Source: Enterobacter hormaechei ATCC 49162 (GTDB lineage: Bacteria > Pseudomonadota > Gammaproteobacteria > Enterobacterales > Enterobacteriaceae). From it: a DNA stretch of 64,000 bases. A program made the position numbers and the translations under genes. Numbering within the stretch: position 1 is the first letter of the stretch; each line of letters opens with the position of its first letter. Below the pieces are notes generated by a model. That model saw nothing but the letters and a program-made list of their open reading frames with translations, ran no database searches and was not told where the DNA came from. Shown piece after piece: positions 9,534-22,667 of this stretch. The stretch is from positions 682,001 through 746,000 of the forward strand of contig NZ_MKEQ01000002.1 of the NCBI RefSeq assembly GCF_001875655.1, in the 5' to 3' direction.

Positions 9534-9559
9534 GCCCGGTAAGCGAAGCGCCACCGGGC
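9534..9559. repeat. Single REP element between garK and barA
   Basis: GCCCGGTAAGCGAAGCGCCACCGGGC is an imperfect palindrome in the 50-bp gap between the convergent garK and barA. No other terminator is apparent there, so it may protect both 3' ends. Confidence 0.8.
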
Positions 9560-9565
9560 TTTGTC

Positions 9566-12325
9566 TTAGCTCCCCAGCACCTTCATTGCTTCCCGCGTCA
9601 CGTTGTCCATCTCGTCCAGTAGCTCCAGGAACTCCGGTTCGAGATCGGATTCTGGCGTACCCGCACGGAGCTGCTGTTCAAGCAGCTGGCAGAGGTTTTT
9701 CAGCCGCGGTACGCCGCTGTAGCCGCAGCTGCCGTGCAGTTTATGAATGGCTTCCAGCAGTCCTTCAGGGTTTTCACCCACCAGCTGTTCTTCAACCTTG
9801 TTACGAATCTCAGGCAGGAAGTCCACCAGCATTTGCAGCATATCGCGGGCCAGATCGGGTTTGCCCGCCGCCTGCCGCAGCGCCAGTTGCCAGTCAAACG
9901 TGGCATTCTGGTTTACGCTAATTTCCGGCGCTTCAGCTGTAATGGTGTATGTCCCGCCAATGTGACCCGGCTTGTAGCGCAGCAGCAGGCTGTGCAGCTT
10001 CTCTTCGTCGATCGGTTTCGCCAGATAATCGTTCATGCCCGCACCCAGCAGTTTCTCTTTTTGTCCCGCCATCGCGTGCGCCGTCACGGCAATCACCGGC
10101 GTCTGCTGCTGGTGCGGAAGCTGACGAATCAATTCACAGGCGCGGATGCCATCCATCCCCGGCATCTGAATATCCATCAGGATCAGGTCGAACTGCATCT
10201 GTTTGGCTTGCTCGACGGCTTCGGCACCGCTGGTACACAGCTCCACGTGTTGAACCTGATCCTCAAGCAGCACGCCAATCAGCTTCAGGTTCGCCGGGTT
10301 ATCGTCCACGGCCATCACCGTCATCGGCAGCTTATGTTCGTCGTTCTCCAGCGGCAGGGACTGATGCGTCAGACGGCAATATTCGGTCAACGCAGGTAAC
10401 AGCCGTGTGGCGGTGAGCGGTTTCAGCAGACACGCCGCCGCCCCGTCGTTTTTCAGCTCTTCGGCGTTGATTTGGGCGTGGCACGGCAGCGCCAGCAGCA
10501 GGTAGTCCGTCATTGAGGCCGCTTTTGCCAGGCGTTCCTGCTGCATGGTCAGTTCTCCGGTAAACGTCACCGGAATACCCAACAACAGGATATCGTAATG
10601 GTCGTTCGCCAGCGCGGAGAAGGTCGGGCTGTAGACGACCTCCAGCGGCGTACTGCTTAATACATCCAGCGTACACTGTGCCGCAGCAGCGTTCGGTTCC
10701 ACATAGGCCAGACGCATCCCTTTCAGGCAGCCGGTGACCGGACCGTCGGTCTGCACGTTCGGGTTAAGATCAAGATTGATATGGAACCAGAAGGTTGAGC
10801 CTCGGTTAGGCTGGCTGTGGAAGGAGATATCGCCGCCCATCTCTTTCACCAGCTTTTGGGTGATCACCAGCCCCAGGCCCGTTCCGCCGTGACGACGGGA
10901 AATGCTCGCATCGGCCTGGCGGAAAGCCTGGAACAGACGCGTCTGATCGCGCTCCGGAATACCAATGCCGGTATCCCGGATCTGCACTTCAATCTGGACT
11001 TTGTTATTACTTAGCGACCTTTTTTCGACCAGAATGTCAATGTTGCCGCTTTCGGTGAACTTAATGGCGTTACCCACCAGATTGGTAATGACCTGTTGCA
11101 GGCGTAGCGGGTCGCCAATGACGTTATCCGGCACATCATTTTTAATATTGAGCGTCAGTTCCAGACCCTTATCATGCGATGAGTGGGCAAGAAGCGTGAC
11201 CACGTCATCCAGCGTGCTGCGCAGCGGGAAGGGGATACTCTCCAGAATCAGCTTGCCCGCTTCCAGCTTCGAGAAGTCCAGTACGTCGTTAATAATGGTC
11301 AACAGGTTGTTGGCCGATCGTTCAATGGTATGCAGGTGGTCACGCTGGGTCGGGTTCAGCTCGCTTTTAAGCGTCAGGCGGGTAAAGCCAATCACGCCGT
11401 TCAGCGGCGTTCGCAGCTCGTGAGACATGTTCGCCAGGAACTCAGACTTAATACGTGCCGCCTCCTGCGCACGTTTTTTCGCCAGATCCAGCTCCACGTT
11501 CTGGATCTCCATCTGTTCCAGCGTTTCGCGCAGGTCAGAGGTGGCCTGATCAACGTTGTGCTGCATCTCTTCGTGATAAGCCGCCAGCGACATCGCCATT
11601 GAGTTGATGCCGTTTTTCAGCATATCCAGCTCGCCGAGCATAAAGCCTTCCACACGGCTGTCGAGCTGACCCCGGCGGATCCGGTCAACGGTATTCACCA
11701 TGTTGCGGATAGGCCCCGTGACGTCGCGCATCAGACGCCAGCCGAAGATCAGCGCGATGCCGATACAGAACAGCATCATCACGCCGGAGATGAAAATTTC
11801 TTTGTACTGCTGGAGCCGCACCGACTTGAGATCCAGCTCCAGTGCCACATATCCCAGCATATTATTGCTGGACTTCGCATCAGACTGGGCGGATTCATCG
11901 GGTGAATAGCTTTCGGAGATAATCGGCGTGCGCAGGATCATGATATCGCCGCGCCGCAGCACCGTCAGATGGCGCGGGAAGGGGGTACCTTCCGGAATTT
12001 TCAGCGACGTGGGATCCAGATGGAAATTGGAGGTAACGAACAGGCGGTTATGCTCATCGTAAACGGAAATGGCGCGCACGATCTCAGAATGACGGCGGTG
12101 CAGCACGCTGATTAACTGACCAATGGATTCACGGTTTTGCAGGTTCATGCCGTACTCGCTGGAGACGGCCAGCGGTTCGATTATGCTGGCCCCGGCATCT
12201 TCAAGCTGTCTCTGCAAATCGTTATAGCGATGCACCACAAAGAAAATGCTCAGCAGCAAACCGATGAGAACGGTAGGAGCGAGGATCAAAATCATCATGC
12301 GCGCGCGCAGGCTGTAGTTGGTCAT
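9566..12325 (-). CDS. barA: Hybrid sensor histidine kinase BarA
   Basis: Tripartite inner-membrane sensor kinase that senses acetate/formate-type signals and, through UvrY, activates csrB and csrC. It has 919 residues (E. coli 918). Domains in order: TM1 about 10-31, periplasmic loop, TM2 about 177-197, HAMP about 200-252, HisKA with the phosphorylated His302 in [12 protein letters not shown], HATPase (DTGIGIP about 451-457, GGTGLGL about 480-486), a degenerate receiver region, a true receiver with Asp718 ([12 protein letters not shown]), and an HPt domain with His861 ([11 protein letters not shown]). Every phosphorelay residue is present. It is divergent from rlmD with 57 bp between starts. 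Having csrB in the same window places input and output of the Csr circuit close together, as in E. coli. Confidence 0.97.
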   Translation of the reverse strand: MTNYSLRARMMILILAPTVLIGLLLSIFFVVHRYNDLQRQLEDAGASIIEPLAVSSEYGMNLQNRESIGQLISVLHRRHSEIVRAISVYDEHNRLFVTSNFHLDPTSLKIPEGTPFPRHLTVLRRGDIMILRTPIISESYSPDESAQSDAKSSNNMLGYVALELDLKSVRLQQYKEIFISGVMMLFCIGIALIFGWRLMRDVTGPIRNMVNTVDRIRRGQLDSRVEGFMLGELDMLKNGINSMAMSLAAYHEEMQHNVDQATSDLRETLEQMEIQNVELDLAKKRAQEAARIKSEFLANMSHELRTPLNGVIGFTRLTLKSELNPTQRDHLHTIERSANNLLTIINDVLDFSKLEAGKLILESIPFPLRSTLDDVVTLLAHSSHDKGLELTLNIKNDVPDNVIGDPLRLQQVITNLVGNAIKFTESGNIDILVEKRSLSNNKVQIEVQIRDTGIGIPERDQTRLFQAFRQADASISRRHGGTGLGLVITQKLVKEMGGDISFHSQPNRGSTFWFHINLDLNPNVQTDGPVTGCLKGMRLAYVEPNAAAAQCTLDVLSSTPLEVVYSPTFSALANDHYDILLLGIPVTFTGELTMQQERLAKAASMTDYLLLALPCHAQINAEELKNDGAAACLLKPLTATRLLPALTEYCRLTHQSLPLENDEHKLPMTVMAVDDNPANLKLIGVLLEDQVQHVELCTSGAEAVEQAKQMQFDLILMDIQMPGMDGIRACELIRQLPHQQQTPVIAVTAHAMAGQKEKLLGAGMNDYLAKPIDEEKLHSLLLRYKPGHIGGTYTITAEAPEISVNQNATFDWQLALRQAAGKPDLARDMLQMLVDFLPEIRNKVEEQLVGENPEGLLEAIHKLHGSCGYSGVPRLKNLCQLLEQQLRAGTPESDLEPEFLELLDEMDNVTREAMKVLGS

Positions 12326-12382
12326 GGAGTTCCGTTATGGGACAATCAGGCTAATTATGTTTATTTGAGAACAATCTCGGCG

Positions 12383-13681
12383 ATGGCGCAATTCTACTCT
12401 GCAAAACGACGCGTGACGACGCGTCAGATCATAACTGTTGAAGCCACTGACCTCGATCCCTTTGGACAGGGGGTGGCGCGTCACAAGGGTAAGACACTGT
12501 TTATCACAGGTTTGCTGCCAGGAGAACGTGCAGATATTACGCTGACGGAAGACAAACGTCAGTATGCGCGCGGCCAGGTCAAGCGCCGTCTTAATGATAG
12601 CCCGGAGCGCGTGACGCCTCGCTGTCCCCATTTTGGCGTCTGTGGGGGCTGTCAGCAACAGCATGCCAGCACAGAATTACAGCAAAAAAGTAAAAGCAGC
12701 GCGCTGGCCCGCCTGGTCGGTCACGACGTTAATGACATTATTGCCGATCGGCCCTGGGGCTACCGTCGCCGCGCTCGCCTGAGCCTCAGCTACCAGCCAA
12801 AAACCGAGCGGCTGGAGATGGGTTTTCGCAAAGCTGGCGCCAGCGATATCGTCTCCATTACGCAGTGCCCTGTTTTGGTGCCCCATCTTGAGGCGTTACT
12901 CCCGGACGTGCACCACTGTCTTGCATCGCTGGATGGGGTGCGTTCGCTGGGCCATGTCGAACTGGTGCAGGCCAACAGTGGCCCGCTGATGGTGCTGCGC
13001 CACACCGCGCCGCTGTCAAAGGCAGATCGCGAAAAACTGGAACGCTTTTCGCATTCTCATGAGCTGGCGCTTTTCCTCGCGCCGCAAAGCGAGATACTTG
13101 AGCAGGTCACCGGAGAAGCGCCCTGGTATGCGTCAGACGGGCTACGCTTAACGTTCAGCCCGCGGGATTTTATCCAGGTTAACGACGGCGTGAACCAGCA
13201 AATGGTGGCGAACGCGCTGGCGTGGCTGGACGTACAGCCTGTCGATCGGGTGCTCGATCTGTTCTGCGGTATGGGGAACTTTACCCTGCCGCTGGCCCGT
13301 AAAGCAGCAAGCGTGGTCGGGGTGGAAGGCGTTGAGGCGCTGGTGGCGAAAGGCCAGGAGAACGCCCGGCAGAACGGCTTGCAAAATGTGACATTCTTTC
13401 ATCAGAATCTTGAGGATGATGTTACGCAGCAACCGTGGGCTAAGCAGGGCTTTGATAAGATCCTGCTCGATCCGGCGCGCGCAGGTGCGCCGGGCGTGAT
13501 GCAGCATATAATTAAACTCGCGCCTGAACGCGTGGTCTATGTTTCCTGTAACCCGGCGACGCTCGCCCGTGACAGCGAAGCATTATTGAGCGGGGGTTAC
13601 CAGATTCGGCGTCTGGCAATGCTGGACATGTTCCCGCACACTGGACATCTGGAATCGATGGTGTTGTTCGAGCACATCTAA
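12383..13681 (+). CDS. rlmD: 23S rRNA (uracil(1939)-C5)-methyltransferase RlmD
   Basis: SAM-dependent methyltransferase (formerly RumA) that makes m5U1939 in 23S rRNA. It has 432 residues (E. coli 433). An N-terminal TRAM domain is followed by the four cysteines of the [4Fe-4S] cluster ([10 protein letters not shown], about residues 74-83, plus a later CPVL), then the Rossmann methyltransferase core [15 protein letters not shown] and the catalytic cysteine in [11 protein letters not shown]. The frame is open upstream to 12137, inside barA; the ATG at 12383 gives the recognised start M-A-Q-F-Y-S-A-K-R. relA follows 51 bp later. Confidence 0.96.
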   Translation: MAQFYSAKRRVTTRQIITVEATDLDPFGQGVARHKGKTLFITGLLPGERADITLTEDKRQYARGQVKRRLNDSPERVTPRCPHFGVCGGCQQQHASTELQQKSKSSALARLVGHDVNDIIADRPWGYRRRARLSLSYQPKTERLEMGFRKAGASDIVSITQCPVLVPHLEALLPDVHHCLASLDGVRSLGHVELVQANSGPLMVLRHTAPLSKADREKLERFSHSHELALFLAPQSEILEQVTGEAPWYASDGLRLTFSPRDFIQVNDGVNQQMVANALAWLDVQPVDRVLDLFCGMGNFTLPLARKAASVVGVEGVEALVAKGQENARQNGLQNVTFFHQNLEDDVTQQPWAKQGFDKILLDPARAGAPGVMQHIIKLAPERVVYVSCNPATLARDSEALLSGGYQIRRLAMLDMFPHTGHLESMVLFEHI

Positions 13682-13732
13682 TGAGTTTGGCTTGTCGACT
13701 TCGACAGGCCCTTGTCCCTAAAGGAGAGGACG

Positions 13733-15964
13733 ATGGTTGCGGTAAGAAGTGCACATTTAAATAAAGCTGGTGAGTTTGACCCTCAAAAATGGATCGCAAG
13801 TCTGGGGATTTCCAGCCAGCAGTCGTGTGAACGCTTAACCGAAACCTGGGCCTATTGTTTACGCACAACGCAGGGGCATCCGGATGCGGAACTGCTGTTG
13901 TGGCGCGGCGTGGAGATGGTTGAAATTCTCTCCATGCTGAACATGGACATCGAAACGCTACAGGCCGCACTGTTGTTCCCGCTGGCGGACGCCGACGTGG
14001 TGACGGAAGACGTGCTGCGTGAAAGCGTCGGCCAGTCCGTTGTGGCGCTCATCCACGGCGTGCGTGACATGGCCGCCATCCGACAGCTCAAAGCCGCGCA
14101 AACGGATTCTGTCTCTTCCGAGCAGGTGGATAACGTCCGTCGTATGCTGCTGGCGATGGTGGATGATTTCCGCTGCGTGGTTATCAAGCTGGCCGAACGG
14201 GTTGCCCATCTGCGCGAAGTGAAGGATGCGCCGGAAGACGAGCGCGTCCTGGCCGCCAAAGAGTGTACGAATATCTATGCGCCGCTGGCGAACCGTCTCG
14301 GTATCGGGCAACTGAAGTGGGAGCTGGAAGATTACTGCTTCCGCTACCTGCATCCGGCGGAATACAAACGCATCGCAAAACTGCTGCACGAACGCCGCAT
14401 TGACCGTGAGCACTATATCGAGGAATTCGTCAGCGGGCTGCGCCAGTCGATGAAAGAGGAGAATGTGCGCGCTGAGGTTTACGGGCGTCCGAAGCACATC
14501 TACAGCATCTGGCGCAAAATGCAGAAGAAACATCTCGCCTTTGACGAGCTGTTTGACGTGCGCGCCGTGCGTATCGTGGCGGAGCGTCTCCAGGACTGCT
14601 ACGCCGCGCTGGGGATAGTACATACTCACTTCCGCCATCTGCCGGATGAGTTCGATGACTACGTCGCGAACCCGAAGCCGAATGGCTATCAGTCTATTCA
14701 TACCGTGGTGCTCGGCCCTGGCGGCAAAACGGTGGAAATTCAGATCCGTACCAAACAGATGCACGAAGACGCCGAGCTGGGCGTGGCGGCGCACTGGAAA
14801 TATAAAGAGGGGACCTCCGGCGGCGGTCGCTCGGGTCACGAGGATCGTATCGCCTGGCTGCGTAAGCTGATTGCGTGGCAGGAAGAGATGGCTGACTCTG
14901 GCGAAATGCTCGACGAAGTGCGCAGTCAGGTCTTTGACGATCGCGTCTACGTCTTTACCCCGAAAGGGGATGTGGTTGATCTGCCGGCAGGCTCCACGCC
15001 GCTCGATTTCGCTTACCACATCCACAGCGATGTGGGACACCGTTGCATCGGGGCGAAGATTGGCGGACGTATCGTACCGTTTACCTACCAGCTACAGATG
15101 GGCGACCAGATTGAAATCATCACCCAGAAGCAGCCAAACCCAAGCCGCGACTGGCTGAATCCGAACCTCGGTTACGTCACCACCAGCCGTGGGCGCTCAA
15201 AAATTCACGCCTGGTTCCGTAAGCAGGATCGTGACAAGAATATCCTTGCCGGTCGCCAGATCCTTGACGACGAGCTGGAGCATATCGGGATTAGCCTGAA
15301 AGAGGCGGAGAAATTCCTGCTGCCGCGCTACAACTTCAACGAGCTGGACGAACTGCTGGCGGCGATTGGCGGTGGCGATATCCGTCTGAATCAGATGGTG
15401 AATTTCCTGCAAGCGCAGTTTAATAAGCCAAGCGCGGCAGAGCAGGATGCGGCAGCGCTGAAGCAGCTACAGCAGAAAACCTACGCTCCGCAGCAGCGCA
15501 GCAAGGACAATGGCCGCGTGGTGGTCGAAGGGGTGGGTAACCTCATGCACCATATTGCCCGCTGCTGCCAGCCGATCCCGGGGGACGATATTGTCGGCTT
15601 TATTACCCAGGGGCGCGGGATCTCGATTCACCGCTCCGACTGTGATCAGCTTGCAGAGCTGCAATCGCATGCGCCGGAACGTATCGTGGAAGCCGTCTGG
15701 GGGGAGAGCTACTCGGCGGGTTACTCGCTGGTGGTGCGCGTCACTGCCAACGACCGCAGCGGCCTGCTGCGCGACATCACCACGATTCTCGCTAACGAGA
15801 AGGTCAACGTGCTGGGCGTTGCCAGCCGCAGCGATACCCGGGAGCAGCTTGCCACCATCGATATGACTATCGAAATCTATAACCTTCAGGTGCTGGGCCG
15901 CGTACTCGGCAAACTGAACCAGGTGCCGGATGTGATTGACGCGCGTCGTCTGCACGGCGGCTAA
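13733..15964 (+). CDS. relA: RelA, (p)ppGpp synthetase I
   Basis: Ribosome-associated synthetase that makes (p)ppGpp from ATP and GTP/GDP when uncharged tRNA occupies the A site. It has 743 residues (E. coli 744). The N-terminal hydrolase-like domain is inactive, as usual for RelA: the HDxxED site is replaced by FPLADADV (about residues 85-92). The synthetase domain shows RPKHIYSIWRKMQKK and DELFDVRAVRIV, then EIQIRTKQMHEDAE. TGS follows (DRVYVFTPKGDVVDLPAGST), with a zinc-finger/RIS segment including HHIARCCQPIPGD, and ACT at the end (about 665-743). GGAGAGG sits 7 nt upstream of the chosen ATG; an upstream in-frame ATG at 13712 lacks a ribosome site. No mazEF follows, unlike E. coli. Confidence 0.97.
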   Translation: MVAVRSAHLNKAGEFDPQKWIASLGISSQQSCERLTETWAYCLRTTQGHPDAELLLWRGVEMVEILSMLNMDIETLQAALLFPLADADVVTEDVLRESVGQSVVALIHGVRDMAAIRQLKAAQTDSVSSEQVDNVRRMLLAMVDDFRCVVIKLAERVAHLREVKDAPEDERVLAAKECTNIYAPLANRLGIGQLKWELEDYCFRYLHPAEYKRIAKLLHERRIDREHYIEEFVSGLRQSMKEENVRAEVYGRPKHIYSIWRKMQKKHLAFDELFDVRAVRIVAERLQDCYAALGIVHTHFRHLPDEFDDYVANPKPNGYQSIHTVVLGPGGKTVEIQIRTKQMHEDAELGVAAHWKYKEGTSGGGRSGHEDRIAWLRKLIAWQEEMADSGEMLDEVRSQVFDDRVYVFTPKGDVVDLPAGSTPLDFAYHIHSDVGHRCIGAKIGGRIVPFTYQLQMGDQIEIITQKQPNPSRDWLNPNLGYVTTSRGRSKIHAWFRKQDRDKNILAGRQILDDELEHIGISLKEAEKFLLPRYNFNELDELLAAIGGGDIRLNQMVNFLQAQFNKPSAAEQDAAALKQLQQKTYAPQQRSKDNGRVVVEGVGNLMHHIARCCQPIPGDDIVGFITQGRGISIHRSDCDQLAELQSHAPERIVEAVWGESYSAGYSLVVRVTANDRSGLLRDITTILANEKVNVLGVASRSDTREQLATIDMTIEIYNLQVLGRVLGKLNQVPDVIDARRLHGG

Positions 15965-15979
15965 ACATCCTCTTCTTTA

Positions 15980-16008
15980 GGCCGGGTAAGGCAATGCCGC
16001 CACCCGGC
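15980..16008. repeat. REP element between relA and mazG
   Basis: The palindrome begins GGCCGGGTAAGGCAATGCCG and closes with CCACCCGGC. It occupies the whole 66-bp relA-mazG gap where E. coli carries the mazEF toxin-antitoxin genes. Confidence 0.8.
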
Positions 16009-16030
16009 ATTTTGACATCAGGACAGAACT

Positions 16031-16822
16031 ATGACTCAAATCGAGCGCCTGCTCGGCATCATGAAACGCCTGCGCGACCCGGAAAACGGCTGCCCGTGGG
16101 ACAAAGAGCAGACTTTCGCCACCATCGCGCCTTACACCCTTGAAGAGACCTACGAAGTGCTGGACGCGATTTCGCGCGAAGATTTCGACGACCTGCGCGG
16201 TGAATTGGGCGACCTGCTGTTCCAGGTGGTGTTCTACGCCCAGATGGCGCAGGAAGAGGGGCGCTTTAATTTTGACGATATCTGCGCCGCTATCAGCGAC
16301 AAGCTGGAGCGTCGTCATCCGCATATCTTTGGCGATGCCAGCGCAGGCAACAGTGCGGAAGTGCTGGCACGCTGGGAGCAGATCAAAAGCGCCGAGCGCG
16401 CTGAAAAATCCCAGCACTCGGCGCTGGACGATATCCCCCTTAACCTTCCCGCGCTGATGCGTGCCCACAAAATTCAAAAGCGCTGCTCGGCGGTAGGGTT
16501 TGACTGGACCTCTCTCGGTCCGGTGCTGGAAAAAGTGCACGAAGAGATCGACGAAGTGATGCATGAAGCGCAGCAGGCCGTTGTGGATGAAGCAAAACTG
16601 GAAGAGGAGATGGGCGATCTGCTCTTTGCGACCGTCAACCTTTCGCGCCACCTCGGTGTAAAAGCGGAAACCGCTCTGCAAAAAGCGAACATCAAATTCG
16701 AACGTCGCTTCCGTGAAGTGGAGCGGATTGTGGCCTCGCGCGGCCTGGAAATGAGCGGGATTGACCTCGACGCGATGGAAGAAGTCTGGCAGGAAGTAAA
16801 ACGCCAGGAACATGATCTCTAA
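16031..16822 (+). CDS. mazG: Nucleoside triphosphate pyrophosphohydrolase MazG
   Basis: Hydrolyses (d)NTPs to NMP and pyrophosphate, thought to clear aberrant nucleotides and to affect ppGpp levels during starvation. 263 residues, as in E. coli, with the two tandem MazG folds. The metal-binding EExxE-type helices are seen in each half: LEETYEVLDAI (about residues 38-48) with LRGELGDLLFQ (about 57-67), and HEEIDEV (about 172-178) with LEEEMGDLLFATVN (about 192-205). The ATG follows a weak AGGACAG. It sits after relA with only a REP element between, so co-transcription is plausible. Confidence 0.95.
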   Translation: MTQIERLLGIMKRLRDPENGCPWDKEQTFATIAPYTLEETYEVLDAISREDFDDLRGELGDLLFQVVFYAQMAQEEGRFNFDDICAAISDKLERRHPHIFGDASAGNSAEVLARWEQIKSAERAEKSQHSALDDIPLNLPALMRAHKIQKRCSAVGFDWTSLGPVLEKVHEEIDEVMHEAQQAVVDEAKLEEEMGDLLFATVNLSRHLGVKAETALQKANIKFERRFREVERIVASRGLEMSGIDLDAMEEVWQEVKRQEHDL

Positions 16823-16834
16823 CGAAATTTTGCG

Positions 16835-16878
16835 ATCAAGCGCAATTTGTGTGATTTTTTAAATGACAAGCGCTTGAT
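16835..16878. repeat. Inverted repeat in the mazG-pyrG intergenic region
   Basis: ATCAAGCGC (16835-16843) and GCGCTTGAT (16870-16878) are perfect 9-bp inverted arms 26 bp apart. The 223-bp region also holds a likely pyrG promoter (TATACT at 16988-16993) and no gene. The arms could fold as a mazG 3' hairpin or bind a regulator; the sequence does not decide. Confidence 0.5.
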
Positions 16879-17030
16879 TTGCGTCAAAAACATTTACCCA
16901 AAAGGGGCTATTTTCTCACTCCTTATGTTTGTCATGGCCTGGGAAGGAGACGGAGAATGAAAGTTTGTGGCGCTCGTCGTGTTCGGGTATACTACTTTCC
17001 CGTCCTGGTTATTCCATCGTTTCACCCTAA

Positions 17031-18683
<1,653 letters not shown>

Positions 18684-18693
18684 AAAAAGTTAG

Positions 18694-20064
<1,371 letters not shown>

Positions 20065-20084
20065 GCCTGAACCTTCGTTCTGAT

Positions 20085-20113
20085 GAAAAAACCCGCTTCG
20101 GCGGGTTTTTTAT
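20085..20113. terminator. Bidirectional intrinsic terminator of eno and the RpiR-type gene
   Basis: Stem ACCCGC-TTCG-GCGGGT (20091-20106) with A5-6 before and T6 after, so it has a T-run on both strands. It serves eno on the plus strand and the regulator ending at 20117 on the minus strand. Confidence 0.95.
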
Positions 20114-20116
20114 TTT

Positions 20117-20941
20117 CTAAAGCAGAAGCGGCAGCGTGGCGCTTGCCGTTTGCTGGCTGACGTCACCGTAATGGCTGTCTATTGCAATAAGGGAAGTGGT
20201 TAGCAGTTCAACCAGCAGCATCACGCCAACCTTGGCATTGAGCGCACCCGCGCTCAGCGGTCCCTCGGGCTTGGCTGCAACCAGCTGTAAATCGCTCAGG
20301 GAGGCCAGCGGGCTGCGTGGCGTATTGCTGAGCGCCAGTACCTTAACGCCGCGCTTGCGGGCGAGTTTCACCACGTGAAGCAGATCCCGTGTCGAGCCAG
20401 AGCTTGAGATAGCCACGACCAGCGTCTCTTTCGAGAGCGTCGTCGCATTCATGGCGGCACGATGCATATCGCTAAATAGCTGTGCAGGTTTGCCGAGTCG
20501 CAGCAGCTTGTAATGCAAATACTCCCCCAGAATCGCGCTGGCCGCCACCCCGTAAATTTGCACTGACTGCGCCTGATGCAGGGCCAGTGTCGCCTGTTCA
20601 AGCTGGGCGCGGTCGAGGAGTTTAGCGGTATCTTGCAGCGCCTGGACAGACTCATCCACCACGTTATCTATCGCATCTCCTGCCTGACGCTCTGGCAAAC
20701 CCTGCTGAATATCCAGCGCAAGCGCCATTTTAAATTCGTTATATCCCTTACAGCCCAGCGTGCGGCAAAGGCGTGTGACGCTGGCCTCGCTGGTGTGGCT
20801 TTCACGCGCCAGCTCGGTGATCGTCAGGTAGAGCACCCTGCCAGGATCGTTGAGGACAAACTCCCCCAGTTTTTGTTGCGTTGGGCTGTACCCGGAAGCC
20901 TCCTGGCGTAGCTTCAGCAGCAGGTTTTCATGGTCCGACAT
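20117..20941 (-). CDS. MurR/RpiR family transcriptional regulator with SIS domain
   Basis: A 274-residue regulator. An N-terminal RpiR helix-turn-helix (about 1-77, with SEASVTRLCRTLGCKGYNEFK near 51-71) is followed by a SIS sugar-phosphate binding domain (about 122-255, with VVAISSSGSTRDLLHVVKLARKRG). Proteins of this type usually respond to a phosphosugar. It is divergent from a PTS permease and an N-acetylmannosamine-6-phosphate epimerase gene, and a perfect palindrome lies between them, so it most likely controls that operon with an amino-sugar phosphate (ManNAc-6-P or GlcNAc-6-P) as effector. The family is clear; effector and sign of regulation are inferred. No named homologue recognised. 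Confidence 0.88.
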   Translation of the reverse strand: MSDHENLLLKLRQEASGYSPTQQKLGEFVLNDPGRVLYLTITELARESHTSEASVTRLCRTLGCKGYNEFKMALALDIQQGLPERQAGDAIDNVVDESVQALQDTAKLLDRAQLEQATLALHQAQSVQIYGVAASAILGEYLHYKLLRLGKPAQLFSDMHRAAMNATTLSKETLVVAISSSGSTRDLLHVVKLARKRGVKVLALSNTPRSPLASLSDLQLVAAKPEGPLSAGALNAKVGVMLLVELLTTSLIAIDSHYGDVSQQTASATLPLLL

Positions 20942-21050
20942 GCTAGATCCTTAATGCGTTTCTCTGCCAGCTAGTGTGGCGGAAAGCGGGGGAGAGATGC
21001 CAGTCATTTCGAAAAAGTATGATCGGCGTCCTGGTTATTGGTGATAATTT

Positions 21051-21072
21051 TCACAAATAAAATTATTTGTGA
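21051..21072. promoter_or_regulatory. Perfect palindrome, probable operator of the RpiR-type regulator
   Basis: TCACAAATAA (21051-21060), two-base centre AA, TTATTTGTGA (21063-21072): perfect 10-bp arms. It lies in the 166-bp divergent region, 35 bp upstream of the PTS gene start. An imperfect extra copy of the half-site (TTGGTGATAATTTTCAC) is adjacent at 21038-21054. The AT-rich perfect dyad between a regulator and its likely target is strong evidence for an operator; the protein bound is inferred. Confidence 0.75.
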
Positions 21073-21107
21073 TAAAAATTTTCATCAACAACCAGGGGGA
21101 TAAAAAA

Positions 21108-22667
21108 ATGATGCAAATGTTCAGCGGAGCGTCTTCCGGCGGATGGTTTGAAAAAGCCCAGCGCTTTGGCAAATCCTTTATGTTACCCATCGCCATACTG
21201 CCCGCAGCAGGTCTGTTGCTGGGGATCGGCGGGGCACTATCGAATCCGAATACGCTTACCGCGTATCCATTTTTAAATGTTGGCTGGTTACAGGCCATCT
21301 TTACCATCATGAGCAGTGCAGGCTCGATTGTGTTTGCAAACCTGTCGGTACTGTTTGCCGTTGGGGTCGCCGTTGGGCTGGCAAAAAATGATAAAGGCAC
21401 GGCAGGGCTGGCGGCGTTACTCGCTTATCTGGTGATGAATGCCACTATCAATGCGCTACTGATCCTGACCGGAAAGCTGGCGCATGAGAACCCGGGCGCT
21501 GTCGGGCAGGGCATGACGCTGGGTATTCAGACGCTTGAAACGGGCGTGTTTGGTGGAGTCGTTATTGGGCTGGTGACCTGCGCACTGCATCATCGGTTTA
21601 ATAAAATTGCGCTGCCACAATTCCTGGGCTTCTTTGGCGGTTCACGCTTTGTTCCCATTATCAGCTCGCTGGCGGCGATACTTGTCGGCGCGCTGATGAC
21701 CGTAGTCTGGCCGCATTTTCAGAAGCTGATTTTTGGCCTGGGCGGGCTGGTGGATGCCACAGGCTATCTGGGTACGTTGCTGTACGGCTTCATCCTGCGC
21801 ATGCTTGGCCCGTTTGGTCTGCACCACATCTTCTATCTTCCGTTCTGGACCACCGCGCTTGGCGGCAGTGAAATTGTCAACGGTCACCTGGTTGAGGGCA
21901 CGCAGCGGATCTTCTTCGCCCAGCTCGCCGACCCGAACACGCAGCATTTCTATGAGGGCACGTCACGCTTCATGTCCGGGCGCTTTATTACGATGATGTT
22001 TGGCCTGCTGGGCGCCTGCCTTGCGATGTACCACACGGCCAGGCCGGAGAACAAGAAGCGCGTCGCCGGGCTGCTGCTTTCTGCGGCGTTAACCTCTTTC
22101 CTGACCGGCATTACTGAGCCTGTCGAGTTCTCATTCCTGTTTATTGCCCCGGTGCTGTACGTCATTCATGCGCTGTTTGACGGGCTGGCGTTCATGCTCG
22201 CGCACATTCTGAACATCACCATCGGACAAACCTTCTCCGGCGGGTTTATTGATTTCGTGCTGTTCGGCATTTTGCAGGGGGAGGCGAAAACTCACTGGAT
22301 GTTCGTCCCGCTGGTGGGCGTACCGTGGTTCTTCCTTTACTACTGTACTTTCCGCTATCTGATTAAACGTTTTGATTTTGCCACGCCGGGCCGTGAAAAG
22401 GAGGCGGTGGCTGACGAGGCTACCCTGGCGCAAAGCGAGCGCGCCGCGGCGGTGATCGCCGGGCTGGGAGGAAAAGACAATCTGGATGACGTTGACTGCT
22501 GCGCCACGCGCCTTCGCGTCACGGTGAAAGACGGTAGCAAAGTCAATGAATCTGCACTGAAAGCGACCGGTGCGCGCGGCGTTATCGTCCGCGGCAACGG
22601 TGTCCAGGTCATCTATGGCCCGCACGTCACCATTATCAAAAACGAAGTGGAAGAGATCTTATCGTAA
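21108..22667 (+). CDS. PTS permease, fused IIC-IIB of the glucose/N-acetylglucosamine family
   Basis: An inner-membrane sugar permease of 519 residues. The IIC domain (about 1-400) has the family opening AQRFGKSFMLPIAILPAAGLLLGIG, about ten hydrophobic segments, and the substrate-site motif FLTGITEPVEFSFLF. The C-terminal IIB domain (about 435-519) ends with DVDCCATRLRVTVKD, where Cys465 directly before ATRLR should carry the phosphate. No IIA domain is present, so it should depend on a IIA from elsewhere, probably Crr. The start is the ATG after AGGGGGATAAAAAA; a longer frame from 21069 lacks a ribosome site. It overlaps the epimerase gene by one base (TAATG). The epimerase partner suggests N-acetylmannosamine as substrate; this is inference. 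Confidence 0.88.
   Translation: MMQMFSGASSGGWFEKAQRFGKSFMLPIAILPAAGLLLGIGGALSNPNTLTAYPFLNVGWLQAIFTIMSSAGSIVFANLSVLFAVGVAVGLAKNDKGTAGLAALLAYLVMNATINALLILTGKLAHENPGAVGQGMTLGIQTLETGVFGGVVIGLVTCALHHRFNKIALPQFLGFFGGSRFVPIISSLAAILVGALMTVVWPHFQKLIFGLGGLVDATGYLGTLLYGFILRMLGPFGLHHIFYLPFWTTALGGSEIVNGHLVEGTQRIFFAQLADPNTQHFYEGTSRFMSGRFITMMFGLLGACLAMYHTARPENKKRVAGLLLSAALTSFLTGITEPVEFSFLFIAPVLYVIHALFDGLAFMLAHILNITIGQTFSGGFIDFVLFGILQGEAKTHWMFVPLVGVPWFFLYYCTFRYLIKRFDFATPGREKEAVADEATLAQSERAAAVIAGLGGKDNLDDVDCCATRLRVTVKDGSKVNESALKATGARGVIVRGNGVQVIYGPHVTIIKNEVEEILS

Noticed and set aside
13958..15040. A 360-codon minus-strand frame inside relA
   Set aside because: Shadow of the conserved relA frame; composition typical of antisense reading.
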